DNA of 64,000 bases, taken from assembly GCA_013076295.1 (NCBI GenBank), contig RQOL01000444.1, forward strand, positions 1 to 64,000, written 5' to 3'. This document shows, piece after piece, positions 48,397-58,204 of this stretch (position 1 is its first letter; each line of letters starts with the position of its first letter). Made by a program: the position numbers and the translations under genes. Under the pieces are notes generated by a model that was given only the letters and a program-made list of their open reading frames with translations, ran no database searches and was not told where the DNA came from. The DNA is from Sanderia malayensis. Its lineage: Eukaryota > Cnidaria > Scyphozoa > Semaeostomeae > Pelagiidae.

Positions 48397-50104
48397 AGTG
48401 AAGGATATCGTCATTTGCAAGCCTGATAAGGGGAATGGAGTGGTTATTCTTAATAAAACTGATTATTTGGATAAAATTAATTGTATTCTCTCTGATTCCA
48501 CCAAATTTAAAAAACTTGACGTTGATATTCTCGATTTATGCCTCAAACGTGAAAACAAACTTATACGATTTCTCCGTGATAAATTACTCAAAAACAAGTC
48601 CATCTCGCAAGATACTTACTCCTCGATTTTTACTTCTGGTAGCAACCCTGGTATTTTATATGGCCTTCCCAAGGTCCACAAGGATGAGTGCCCTGCGCGG
48701 CCCATTCTTTCGGCCTTGGGAACTTACAATTACAAGCTTTCTAAATTCCTGGTTCCTCTCCTTCGTCCATTTACTACTAATGAATTTTCGGTTTATGATT
48801 CGTTTTCCTTTACTAATGAAATTTCATCTTTTAATTTGTCGCACTCTTGTATTATGGCTAGTTTTGACGTTTCCAATTTATTTACTAACATCCCTCTTAA
48901 TGAAACTTTAGATATTTGTACTAATTTAGCGTTTGAAGACAAAGATTTAGTTGTTTTCAAAGATTCGTCTTTTTCCCGTAATAACTTTCGCAAGCTTTTA
49001 GAATTCGCCACTAAGGAATGTCATTTTTTGTTTAATGGTCAACTCTTTGATCAAATTGATGGTGTCGCTATGGGTTCCCCCTTGGGGCCCACATTAGCTA
49101 ATATATTTATGTGTTTTATGGAATCGTCCTTTCTTAACAATTGTCCGTCTGAATTTAAACCTCTATTTTATCGCCGCTATGTTGATGACACTTTTTGTTT
49201 ATTTAAGTCTCACGCACAAATTCATCAATTCCATAATTATCTTAACAATATCCACCCCAATCTTAAGTTTACAGTTGAAGTTGAAAACTCTGGATCCCTC
49301 TCCTTTTTAGATGTTTTTGTTTCCCACCTAGACCTTGGTTTTGAAACTAGTTTGTTTAGAAAAAAGACCTTTACTGGCTTATATTCTCATTTTGACTCTC
49401 TCACTCCCCTTAAATTTAAACGTAATCTCATCTCCGTTTTGTTGATGCGAGCCTATAGGATTTGTTCCTCTTATTCTACATTTCATATCGAAGTTACCCG
49501 TATTAAACGTTTTCTTAGTCTTAATGGTTATCCTCTACAACTTATTGATTATACTATCCGTATTTTTCTTAATAAATTATATCAGCCACCTATTTGTAAA
49601 GATACTGTTCCACATAAGAAAATTTTGGTTTGTCTCCCGTTTTTAGGATTTCATTCTCTTCAAATACGTAAAAATCTTAATAAGATCTTTTCTGCAGCCT
49701 ATCCGTATATTAAACTTCATTTCGTTTTTTCCTCCTCCAAGCGTATCTCGTCTTTCTTTCCTTTTAAAGACCGTTTTCCTGTTTCCATTTGTTCTCAGGT
49801 TGTTTATCAATTTAAGTGCACAGGTTGTAATGCCTGTTACTATGGGAAGACCTCCCGCCATTTAGCTACCCGCAGCCGAGAACATCTGGGAATAGGAAAA
49901 ACAGGCCAACCTGTTAAGTCTTCCTCTTCGGCCATACTGGATCACCTCATTGCCTCTGGGCATGAGGCCACTCCTGACAACTTTTCTATTTTAAAGAAAG
50001 CATCCAATGAATTTGATCTCCTTTTGTTTGAAAGCCTTCTCATCCTACGTGACCACCCCTCCCTTAACAATCAAACGTCTAGCATTCCCCTGCAGCTATT
50101 TTAA
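48397..50104 (+). pseudogene. 5'-truncated PLE ORF (RT and GIY-YIG)
   Basis: The open frame starts where the full copy reads MKDIVICKPDKGNG (at 51213) but with GTG in place of ATG, and runs to the same stop with 1707 nt in each copy and identical protein. It holds the complete reverse transcriptase motifs and the endonuclease, but lacks the N-terminal 270 or so residues. In tandem PLE arrays such a partial upstream copy is usual. It might be translated only if fused to upstream sequence. Confidence 0.88.
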
Positions 50105-50259
50105 TTAACTTATTGTCGTTTTCTTTGTTTTCTTTGTTTTTCTAATTGCATTTTAACTTGTATGTTGCCTCTCAACTTTTTCATGATTGTATTCCTTTCT
50201 CTTAGTTATGCCTTTGTTTGCTAATATATAAATATTGCATTTACTTTACTTCTTATCAT

Positions 50260-50292
50260 CTGAGGATGCTGACAGTTACTCAGCGAAACGTC
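50260..50292 (+). ncRNA. Hammerhead-ribozyme-like motif in PLE pseudo-LTR
   Basis: CTGAGGA fits the CUGANGA box. It is followed by a stem GCTGA-CAGTTAC-TCAGC, then GAAA, then C-GTC, and CAT/ATG around the core could form a short helix I. This is the order of a type I hammerhead with minimal helix III, and PLEs are known to carry such ribozymes in pseudo-LTRs. An extra T before stem II and almost no helix III loop leave self-cleavage uncertain. The motif is kept in all three PLE segments. Confidence 0.4.
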
Positions 50293-50396
50293 ATGTAATT
50301 TTACTGGTTTTGTCATTTTAACGGATTTGTCTATTATTTCATGGATTTGTCAATTATTAACTCAATTATTAACTGAATTTGTCTCTGGTTTTTCTC

Positions 50397-52919
50397 ATGT
50401 CTGTTCTCGTCGTCGTATACATTTTGAAATTTCTGCATGCAATTCGTTTTCCGCCTGGTATTTCTATTGGACTGATTATTGAGCGACGATATGGAAAGCA
50501 AGTGTTAAACATCTTTAGACGCTGTGAAAAAGCTGACCGCCAAGTTAAGAAGACGTTGAGTGATGTCAAGTTTCTACAGGAATGTCTAAATCACGATTTG
50601 TGTCCGACCTTCTTGAATTTCCGTCTGTCTAACTCCCGGCTGCGTCATGGTAAATCCTACAAATACTGCCAGAAAAGATTCCTCCAAGAAGAACTTCACT
50701 CTAAGAACAAACACCTATCCACGTTACAAACCAGATCCCAACACAGCTCCGACCAACTCAAATCTCTAACCTCCTGGCTTGATTACAACTTCCTCTCATC
50801 ACGCATTGAATCAAACAACAACAGGTATGTCACTTCTGTACAAGCTACTCATAACAAAAAACTGTTCCGTCTCAAACAAACCAAAGCTTCTAACCTCATC
50901 GACCCTGACAAAGTTATTTTTAATCTTTCTTCGTATTTGCTTAGTGATATTGAAAAACGTGTTTTGTCTAAAGGCCTTAATTTTTGTATTCATCCTAATT
51001 CTATTGATTATTGTTCTTTTCTTACTCCATTTGAAAAACTTTTTCGTTCAGTCAAAGACCTTCCCATTTCATCTCTTAGTAAACTTAATATTGATATTAT
51101 TAAAGCTAAAATCAAAAATATTGCCCTTTCCTCCTATCACACTTGCAGAAGCCCTCCCCGTTCTTCTAATCTTACTAAGGCTGAGTTTCGATGTTTATTT
51201 AAACTATCCAAAATGAAGGATATCGTCATTTGCAAGCCTGATAAGGGGAATGGAGTGGTTATTCTTAATAAAACTGATTATTTGGATAAAATTAATTGTA
51301 TTCTCTCTGATTCCACCAAATTTAAAAAACTTGACGTTGATATTCTCGATTTATGCCTCAAACGTGAAAACAAACTTATACGATTTCTCCGTGATAAATT
51401 ACTCAAAAACAAGTCCATCTCGCAAGATACTTACTCCTCGATTTTTACTTCTGGTAGCAACCCTGGTATTTTATATGGCCTTCCCAAGGTCCACAAGGAT
51501 GAGTGCCCTGCGCGGCCCATTCTTTCGGCCTTGGGAACTTACAATTACAAGCTTTCTAAATTCCTGGTTCCTCTCCTTCGTCCATTTACTACTAATGAAT
51601 TTTCGGTTTATGATTCGTTTTCCTTTACTAATGAAATTTCATCTTTTAATTTGTCGCACTCTTGTATTATGGCTAGTTTTGACGTTTCCAATTTATTTAC
51701 TAACATCCCTCTTAATGAAACTTTAGATATTTGTACTAATTTAGCGTTTGAAGACAAAGATTTAGTTGTTTTCAAAGATTCGTCTTTTTCCCGTAATAAC
51801 TTTCGCAAGCTTTTAGAATTCGCCACTAAGGAATGTCATTTTTTGTTTAATGGTCAACTCTTTGATCAAATTGATGGTGTCGCTATGGGTTCCCCCTTGG
51901 GGCCCACATTAGCTAATATATTTATGTGTTTTATGGAATCGTCCTTTCTTAACAATTGTCCGTCTGAATTTAAACCTCTATTTTATCGCCGCTATGTTGA
52001 TGACACTTTTTGTTTATTTAAGTCTCACGCACAAATTCATCAATTCCATAATTATCTTAACAATATCCACCCCAATCTTAAGTTTACAGTTGAAGTTGAA
52101 AACTCTGGATCCCTCTCCTTTTTAGATGTTTTTGTTTCCCACCTAGACCTTGGTTTTGAAACTAGTTTGTTTAGAAAAAAGACCTTTACTGGCTTATATT
52201 CTCATTTTGACTCTCTCACTCCCCTTAAATTTAAACGTAATCTCATCTCCGTTTTGTTGATGCGAGCCTATAGGATTTGTTCCTCTTATTCTACATTTCA
52301 TATCGAAGTTACCCGTATTAAACGTTTTCTTAGTCTTAATGGTTATCCTCTACAACTTATTGATTATACTATCCGTATTTTTCTTAATAAATTATATCAG
52401 CCACCTATTTGTAAAGATACTGTTCCACATAAGAAAATTTTGGTTTGTCTCCCGTTTTTAGGATTTCATTCTCTTCAAATACGTAAAAATCTTAATAAGA
52501 TCTTTTCTGCAGCCTATCCGTATATTAAACTTCATTTCGTTTTTTCCTCCTCCAAGCGTATCTCGTCTTTCTTTCCTTTTAAAGACCGTTTTCCTGTTTC
52601 CATTTGTTCTCAGGTTGTTTATCAATTTAAGTGCACAGGTTGTAATGCCTGTTACTATGGGAAGACCTCCCGCCATTTAGCTACCCGCAGCCGAGAACAT
52701 CTGGGAATAGGAAAAACAGGCCAACCTGTTAAGTCTTCCTCTTCGGCCATACTGGATCACCTCATTGCCTCTGGGCATGAGGCCACTCCTGACAACTTTT
52801 CTATTTTAAAGAAAGCATCCAATGAATTTGATCTCCTTTTGTTTGAAAGCCTTCTCATCCTACGTGACCACCCCTCCCTTAACAATCAAACGTCTAGCAT
52901 TCCCCTGCAGCTATTTTAA
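50397..52919 (+). CDS. Penelope-like reverse transcriptase with GIY-YIG endonuclease, intact
   Basis: An uninterrupted 840-codon frame from ATG 50397 (the frame is open from 50379). The N-terminal region has many basic residues. RT signatures follow in order: KPDKGNGVVILNK, YGLPKVHK...RPILS, ASFDVSNLFTNIP (motif A), DGVAMGSPLGPTLANIF (motif B), RRYVDDTFCLF (motif C, catalytic YVDD) and LSFLDVFV. The C-terminal third has FKCTGCNACYYGKTSRHLATR, a GIY-YIG nuclease with the Cys-rich lead and catalytic Arg expected in PLEs. Known role: target-primed reverse transcription, the endonuclease nicking chromosomal DNA. An intact frame and near-perfect neighbouring copies suggest recent activity. Confidence 0.93.
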   Translation: MSVLVVVYILKFLHAIRFPPGISIGLIIERRYGKQVLNIFRRCEKADRQVKKTLSDVKFLQECLNHDLCPTFLNFRLSNSRLRHGKSYKYCQKRFLQEELHSKNKHLSTLQTRSQHSSDQLKSLTSWLDYNFLSSRIESNNNRYVTSVQATHNKKLFRLKQTKASNLIDPDKVIFNLSSYLLSDIEKRVLSKGLNFCIHPNSIDYCSFLTPFEKLFRSVKDLPISSLSKLNIDIIKAKIKNIALSSYHTCRSPPRSSNLTKAEFRCLFKLSKMKDIVICKPDKGNGVVILNKTDYLDKINCILSDSTKFKKLDVDILDLCLKRENKLIRFLRDKLLKNKSISQDTYSSIFTSGSNPGILYGLPKVHKDECPARPILSALGTYNYKLSKFLVPLLRPFTTNEFSVYDSFSFTNEISSFNLSHSCIMASFDVSNLFTNIPLNETLDICTNLAFEDKDLVVFKDSSFSRNNFRKLLEFATKECHFLFNGQLFDQIDGVAMGSPLGPTLANIFMCFMESSFLNNCPSEFKPLFYRRYVDDTFCLFKSHAQIHQFHNYLNNIHPNLKFTVEVENSGSLSFLDVFVSHLDLGFETSLFRKKTFTGLYSHFDSLTPLKFKRNLISVLLMRAYRICSSYSTFHIEVTRIKRFLSLNGYPLQLIDYTIRIFLNKLYQPPICKDTVPHKKILVCLPFLGFHSLQIRKNLNKIFSAAYPYIKLHFVFSSSKRISSFFPFKDRFPVSICSQVVYQFKCTGCNACYYGKTSRHLATRSREHLGIGKTGQPVKSSSSAILDHLIASGHEATPDNFSILKKASNEFDLLLFESLLILRDHPSLNNQTSSIPLQLF

Positions 52920-53074
52920 TTAACTTATTGTCGTTTTCTTTGTTTTCTTTGTTTTTCTAATTGCATTTTAACTTGTATGTTGCCTCTCAACTTTTTCATG
53001 ATTGTATTCCTTTCTCTTAGTTATGCCTTTGTTTGCTAATATATAAATATTGCATTTACTTTACTTCTTATCAT

Positions 53075-53107
53075 CTGAGGATGCTGACAGTTACTCAGCG
53101 AAACGTC
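53075..53107 (+). ncRNA. Hammerhead-like motif, downstream PLE copy
   Basis: Same sequence as 50260-50292, in the 3' UTR of the full-length PLE copy, about 155 bp after its stop codon. Confidence 0.4.
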
Positions 53108-53267
53108 ATGTAATTTTACTGGTTTTGTCATTTTAACGGATTTGTCTATTATTTCATGGATTTGTCAATTATTAACTCAATTATTAACTGAATTTGTCTC
53201 TGGTTTTTCTCATGTCTGTTCTCGTCGTCGTATACATTTTGAAACGTTCTTTAGAGGAAATACGGTA

Positions 53268-53565
53268 CTTTCTTATAAAGTAAGTATTTCCTTATCAAAA
53301 GGAAGTCGATCCGACGATTATTTCTGGGACTAATTTTTTTTTGGCCTTAGGGTTCATCTACAGGAGAACAAAAAACAAGCATTCTGAAATTCTTGAGGGA
53401 ATTTTTAATCCATCAAAACTTGGAAATTAAAGGCACATATAAGATTCTTTGTAAGTAGAAAATATTTACTTTATTTCATTTGATTTCATGAAGATATTCG
53501 CATATTTATAATCAAATCCGAAGCTAAATAGCATTTCTGGTAACCGGAAATGCTGGTAACTGGCC
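53268..53565 (+). other. Short unique stretch between elements
   Basis: About 300 bp between the TIR element and the left end of the pogo element. Nothing recognised. Confidence 0.5.
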
Positions 53566-53956
53566 TACACGTTTTTTTATATGAAACCGCTTTATAAGAA
53601 ACTCACTAGTGAAAGGCCAAAAAATTTTAAAAACTTTCACTAGTAAACAGGAAATGTCTAAGAAAGGTTTTAATTTTTAATTTCTAAGTTTGATGTAACT
53701 GGCGCATTATAACAATGCGCCAGTTACATCCTTTCGCAGCATGTCGGGACCCTTGTGTGATCTGACACTGGTGTGATATCAGAAATCACGTTAATTCCCT
53801 TGACAGTGCCACAGTTAATGTTTTTCTAGGTGCTAACATCTTGGTGACTAAGCGACTAGGCGGTAAAACATTGAGTTTCCCTGATGTCATGTTTTGACTT
53901 TGGCCATCTGTAATAAATTTCGCAGTTCAGTTGGTCTTTGATTCAAATAGTAAATC

Positions 53957-54970
53957 ATGGCTGAGAAGAAAAAGCAGGCTACGTTGTTTCATTCTGGCTT
54001 TTTGCGAAAAGTAGAACACCGAGGTGAATTACAAGACGTTGCGGCTCCTTTATATGTTAAAGATGAAGAGTTGGGGCTTTTTCATTGTGATACTTGTGAT
54101 AAAAACTTTTGAAATCAAGGTGCGTTAACAACTCACAAAATCTGGTGCAGCAATCCAAGAAGCGGTGAGAGTTTTAGCAAAGAAATGGTTTTGAACAATA
54201 CAGATCAGGCTGTTGTTGAGCCGGAAGTTACAGAAACTGACAGTACGACTGCAAAAGAAGCTGAAGAAATAATTTGTCTTGATGAAGCAACAGAAGTAAC
54301 AGAACCATCCAAGTATAAGAAAGACGGCCGTCGTGGAGCAAAAAACAGACGCTCATATGACAATGACTTTAAATTTAAAATCATTGAAGAAGCTAAGCAC
54401 AACCAAAAGAATGATGTTCCTGTTAAATATGCAATTGATCAGTCACTGGTAAGAAAGTGGGTAAAAAAGGAAAAGAAAATTCTTGAAGCAGCAGTAGATA
54501 AACACAGAAAGATTTTGAAGAAAATCAGACCAAGCACAAAGCACCGAAAGGTTTTCGTTAAACTGCATGAAAAGTTTCTCAAGGCCAGATCGAAAGGATT
54601 GAAAGTGTCTTACTCATGGTTGTATATTAATGCAAAGATCAACATAGAACTGAACCCAGCGGATGCAAAACCAATTCCCAAATCAGCAATTTTAAACTTT
54701 ATACGAAAATGCAAGATCAATCTGAGGAGGATCCAGCGTAAAAAGCAAAAGGACAAACGAAGCTTTTTACCAGGTATGCTGAACTGGCATGTAACTCTAA
54801 GAGAGGTTTTGATCAAATCAGGTGCCTCAAAGGCTTCATACGACAGCAAGTGGGGAAGATTTAAGCCCAACCAACGATTTTTACATCGACCAGGTGCCCT
54901 TACCGTTTGCCATAAATCGCAAAACGACATACGAAGAACATATTCCTTGTGCAATATGTTACCCCTGGTG
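53957..54970 (+). pseudogene. Pogo-type transposase, 5' part (zinc finger and HTH)
   Basis: The frame begins MAEKKKQATLFHSGFLRK and soon gives a C2H2/C2HC-like finger, FHCDTCDKNF then ALTTHKIWC. An in-frame TGA at 54110 interrupts the finger; the frame resumes without shift and stays open from 54185. An acidic region follows, then a DNA-binding helix-turn-helix region (GRRGAKNRRSYDNDFKFKII; SLVRKWVKKEKKI; KARSKGLKVSYSWLY). Near 54880 a five-T run shifts the frame; past it FYIDQVPLPFAIN, the start of the DDE domain with its first Asp, is readable. The gene is then cut by repeat DNA near 54960. Confidence 0.85.
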
Positions 54971-55157
54971 TGTATCGATTCGACCCGAAACAATAGCGAA
55001 TACTCTGTTCGAAAATGGAGTTCTGGATGCGAATTTGGAAGTTTCGCCAGCGTAAACCGTATTTTTTTCGTGATAGCACAATTAACAGAATAATTTATGG
55101 AATAATTCAATAATTTGGGAGAAAATCGAAAAACAACATCCATTACCAGGCCACTGA
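54965..55157 (-). repeat. Type Y fragment, inverted, inside pogo
   Basis: GAATACTCTGTTCGAAAATG through the AT-rich segment ending AAAACAACATCCATTACC is the complement of the 15440-15640 part of the type Y core. Its left edge marks where repeat DNA entered the transposase. Confidence 0.75.
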
Positions 55158-55340
55158 AATGGTATCAACTATACAAGAAATACAAACAATCAGTATCAGG
55201 GTGGTGGTGGTTGTGGTGGTTGTGGTAGAATGTACGGTGCTCGAGATTGGGGAGGGTATGACTATGGGTTCCAAAATACATATGGTACTCACGGTGGGTA
55301 TCGCTGTTGTACAAATGCCCATGGTCCACCTGGCAATAGG
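55158..55340 (+). pseudogene. Gly/Cys/Tyr-rich coding fragment between type Y pieces
   Basis: A frame open from after a TGA at 55155-55157 encodes NQYQGGGGCGGCGRMYGARD and then a Gly/Tyr-rich stretch with GGYRCCTNAHGPPGN, before passing into type Y sequence with a TAG at 55356-55358. The composition resembles exons of glycine-rich secreted or matrix proteins, but no family can be named. It matches nothing else in the window and looks like a captured exon fragment. Both ends abut repeat DNA. Confidence 0.4.
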
Positions 55341-55600
55341 TTCGACCCGAAACAATAGGTCGAGCGCCTCAACTGTGTGACCACAAAGGCTTTTTTGTAT
55401 GTGGGTATATGGCAATGAAATTCACACTGAATGTTTAGTTTATTATTTTAGCCAGGGTAATGTATTTCGTTTTTCGATTTTCTCCCAAATTATTGAATTA
55501 TTCGATAAATTATTCTGCTAATTGTGCTATCACGGCGTTGCTTCGGCATGCTTCCAATGCTTAGGCCCAATGAAAACAAAGTCAAAGTTAAGAATTTTTC
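55341..55600 (+). repeat. Type Y fragments, plus orientation
   Basis: TTCGACCCGAAACAATAGGT through TGTGCTATCACG matches the type Y head and body, then a jump leads to GCGTTGCTTCGGCATGC and GGCCCAATG, near the type Y end. An internal deletion is evident. Confidence 0.75.
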
Positions 55601-55950
55601 AGGCGCAAGTGTTTGTATCTTTGTATAGTCGGTATAGTATGTATGGTATGTTTTTTTAGTAGGCATAGTATGTTTTTATAGTAGGTATAGTAGGTATAGT
55701 ATGCTTGTAAAGTAGGTATAGTAGGTATAGTATGTTTGTATAGTAGGCATAGTAGGTATAGTATGTTTTTATAGTACGTATAGTAGGAATAGTATGTTTT
55801 TATGGTAGGTATAGTATGTTGGTATAGTGCGTAGGTATAGTATGTAGGCATAGTAGGTATAGTATGTTGGTATGATATGTTTGTATAGTATGTAGGTATA
55901 GCATGTAGGTATAGTAGGTATAGTATGTTGGCATAGTATGTAGGTACTAG
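55601..55950. repeat. TATAG-type microsatellite
   Basis: Irregular repeats of GTAGGTATAGTATG and TTTGTATA. The same repeat type appears at 57206-57240 and 63786-63890, each time beside a GC module, so it replaces the 14-bp minisatellite in this subgroup of composite units. Confidence 0.85.
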
Positions 55951-56440
55951 GGGTCATCACTCGCTTCGCTCGTTCGCCCCAGCCCGTCAAGTAAAAGAAG
56001 ATTAATCTGGTTGGCGCACTTTGTGCGCTGCATTTGCTTCGCTCATGCCTCTTTCAACCCCACGTACAATAGGTTAGCTCGCTGCGCTCGCCTGTCTATC
56101 TATTATCAAGAAACATTGTCTGCTAGGGCGCACTTCGTGCGCTGCATTCGCTTCGCTCATGCCTCTTTGAACCCCACGTACAATGGGTTAGCTCGCTGCG
56201 CTCGCCTGTCTATCTATTATCAAGAAACATTGTCTGATAGGGCGCACTTCATGCGCTGCATTCGCTTCGCTTATGCCTCTTTCAACCCCACGTACAATGG
56301 GTTAGCTCGCTGCGCTCGCCTGTCTATCTATTATCAAGAAACATTGGTTGATAGGGCGCACTTCGTGCGCTGCATTCGCTTCGCTCATGCCTCTGCCTCT
56401 TGCAACAGTTTGGCTCGCTTCGCTCGCCTGATAACCCCTT
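55951..56440 (-). repeat. Inverted tandem array of 114-bp GC modules
   Basis: The hairpin GCGCACTTCGTGCGC starts at 56014, 56128, 56242 and 56356, an exact 114-bp period over four copies. The monomer equals the 88-bp module of 15739-16154 plus about 26 bp (TCTATCTATTATCAAGAAAC region). The whole array reads on the minus strand relative to the units at 1-22260. A 174-codon frame across it is an artefact of the period being a multiple of three. Confidence 0.9.
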
Positions 56441-57205
56441 ATCATAATTTGTTTGTTAAAACTTTGGGCTTGTTTACATTAGGCCTAAGCGTCGCAAGCA
56501 TGCCGAAGCAACAATGGCGGTCGCCTACTACCTAAACTACAACTATCTCATTCGAAAAGCACAAAAAAGCTATCACCTGTGTTCTCAATTGTCTCCTGTA
56601 ATTTTCCAGAGGTCTCTCAAACAATTAGCAAGTCTTTACAAAGATAATTCAGGTCGTGAAACACTTTGAAAGGCGCCCAGTTATCCTTTGTGTTGAAAAC
56701 AAAAACACGCGTCTTCTCCAAAAGTACCTGCTGTTCAACCCGAGGGCAAATTTGCATGATAACGACAAACGTGTGACTGTTCACGTGAAGTCGCGAAAGA
56801 GCCAATCAAATTACAGCAAAAGGCGAAACGGGTCACGTGAACAGGGAATACGTGATTCGAAAATGGAGTTCGCAACGCCAATTTGGAAGTTTCGCCACCG
56901 TAAACCGTAGTTTTTTCGTGATAGGACAATTAGCAGAATAATTATTGGAATAATTCAAAATTTCAGGAGAAAATCGAAAAACAAAATCCATTACCATGGT
57001 TAAATTAGGAAACTAAACATTCAGTATGAAATACATCGCCATATATCCACATACAAAAAAGCCTTTGTGATCACACGGTTCGCCGTTTCGGCCCATTGTT
57101 TTTGGGAGTTCGACCCATTGTTTCGGGTCGAATCTATTGTTTTTGGCAAGGAAAATGCGTCATCACGTGACTCCGCAGAATATATATATTAGATAGTATG
57201 TGTTT
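56441..57205 (-). repeat. Type Y core, inverted copy
   Basis: The complement of the type Y core, ending with CATCACGTGACTCCGCAGAA and TATATATATTAGATAG, i.e. the head of the core. It continues the inverted array, so the two form one inverted composite unit inside the pogo element. Confidence 0.85.
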
Positions 57206-57640
57206 ATAGTAGGTATAGTATGTTGGTATAGTATCTAGGTATGTATGTATGTATGTATGTATGTATGTATGTATGGGCATGAGCGGTAGCGAATGCAGGG
57301 CGCGAAGCGCGCCAACCAGATTAAGCTTTGCTTACTTGACGGGCTCCGGGAAGGGAGCGAAGCGACCGAGCCCGGCTCATGTATGTATGTATGTATGTAT
57401 GTATGTATGTAGGTATGGGCATGAGTGTAAGCAAGTGCAGCGCACGAAGTGCGCCAACCACAGGCGAGCGTACCGAGCTAACGCATTGTACGTGGGGTTG
57501 AAAGAGGCATGAGGATAAACGAATGCAGCGCAAGAAGTGCGCCCTATCAGTCAATGTTTCTTGATGATAGATAGACAGGCGAGTGCAGCAAGCTAACCCA
57601 TTGTAAGTAGGGTCGAAAGAGGATAGCTTGTTCAAACAAT
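57206..57640 (+). repeat. TATAG and (TATG)n tracts with A' and GC modules
   Basis: TATAG tract 57206-57240, (TATG)n to 57274, A' 57275-57378, (TATG)n to 57415, then GC modules 57416-57625 in plus orientation. Together with the inverted unit to the left, this makes an inverted pair of composite units. Confidence 0.85.
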
Positions 57641-58204
57641 TTTGAAAGTTATTCTAGGCAATCATATGTGTTCGTTTTGTTTTCCCTGTCAACACTGTTT
57701 GTTAATGTATTTCTATAATTTGCAGTACCCTTTATTGATAATTACACAGAGAATGACGAAAATGCACGATTGATGATAAAATATAAATAACACACAAGGG
57801 TTGAAAGCAGAACACTTTAACTTTTTAAGTTGCAACAAAAACTATATATCTTAAAACATTAATGTACTATTTACCTGAATATATTGTACGAGTGATGCAT
57901 GTACCATTACATTTCGTTATCTTGAAAAGTCTTAATTTTCTGTTGTCAATCATTTGTCACAACTATCATTATTATATTGCCGACTATCAGTCCACTAGCA
58001 TGGTTTTTCCTGTTTCATACTGACAACATTTATGCCTTTTGTGACCTTTTCAGGAGGCCTCGAATTCAGTTATCTATATTTATCGTCCAATGCCATTTGC
58101 ATTCTGTTGCTATGGTATCAATATTCAAACTTTAAGTTCGCGACACGCCAAAAATATTAAACATAATAATAATAAGCCGCATAATAAGCATAATTGCCGC
58201 ATAA
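57641..58204 (+). other. AT-rich segment before the pogo transposase resumes
   Basis: No match to other repeats in the window and no coding signal. It may be original pogo or intron DNA, or a further insertion. The transposase frame resumes at about 58205. Confidence 0.4.

Larger units (their letters stand above)
47542..53244 (+). mobile_element. Penelope-like element (PLE) composite insertion
   Basis: A 12-bp duplication, CGTTCTTTAGAG, lies at 47530-47541 and 53245-53256 and brackets the insertion. In order: an inverted fragment (47542-48396, complement of the ORF 3' end, 3' UTR and the start of a following unit), a 5'-truncated forward copy (48397-50104) with its UTR, and a complete ORF (50397-52919) with its UTR. 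Tandem copies with partial inverted terminal copies (pseudo-LTRs) are a known hallmark of PLEs. Shared segments appear identical by eye, so the insertion is recent or still active. Confidence 0.9.
47105..53267. mobile_element. Small TIR element interrupted by the PLE cluster
   Basis: The left end TACCGTATTTCCTCTAAAGA (47105 on) is matched perfectly over 23 bp by the inverted right end finishing at 53267. TA lies at each extreme and is probably the target duplication. Removing the PLE insertion (47542-53244) and one copy of its duplicated target leaves an element of about 450 bp. No coding sequence is seen; it is probably a MITE. Confidence 0.8.

Noticed and set aside
48435..48911. Extra frames inside the PLE ORFs (for example 158 codons at 48435 and 51250)
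   Set aside because: They are out-of-frame shadows of the reverse transcriptase coding sequence and appear in both copies only because the copies are identical.
55143..55415. Poly-Val and poly-Thr frames near 55200
   Set aside because: They are alternative readings of the GGT-rich segment; the Gly/Cys-rich reading is the more protein-like, and even that is uncertain.
56011..56535. 174-codon frame over the GC-module array
   Set aside because: The period of 114 bp is a multiple of three, so one frame stays open across copies; no protein signature is present.
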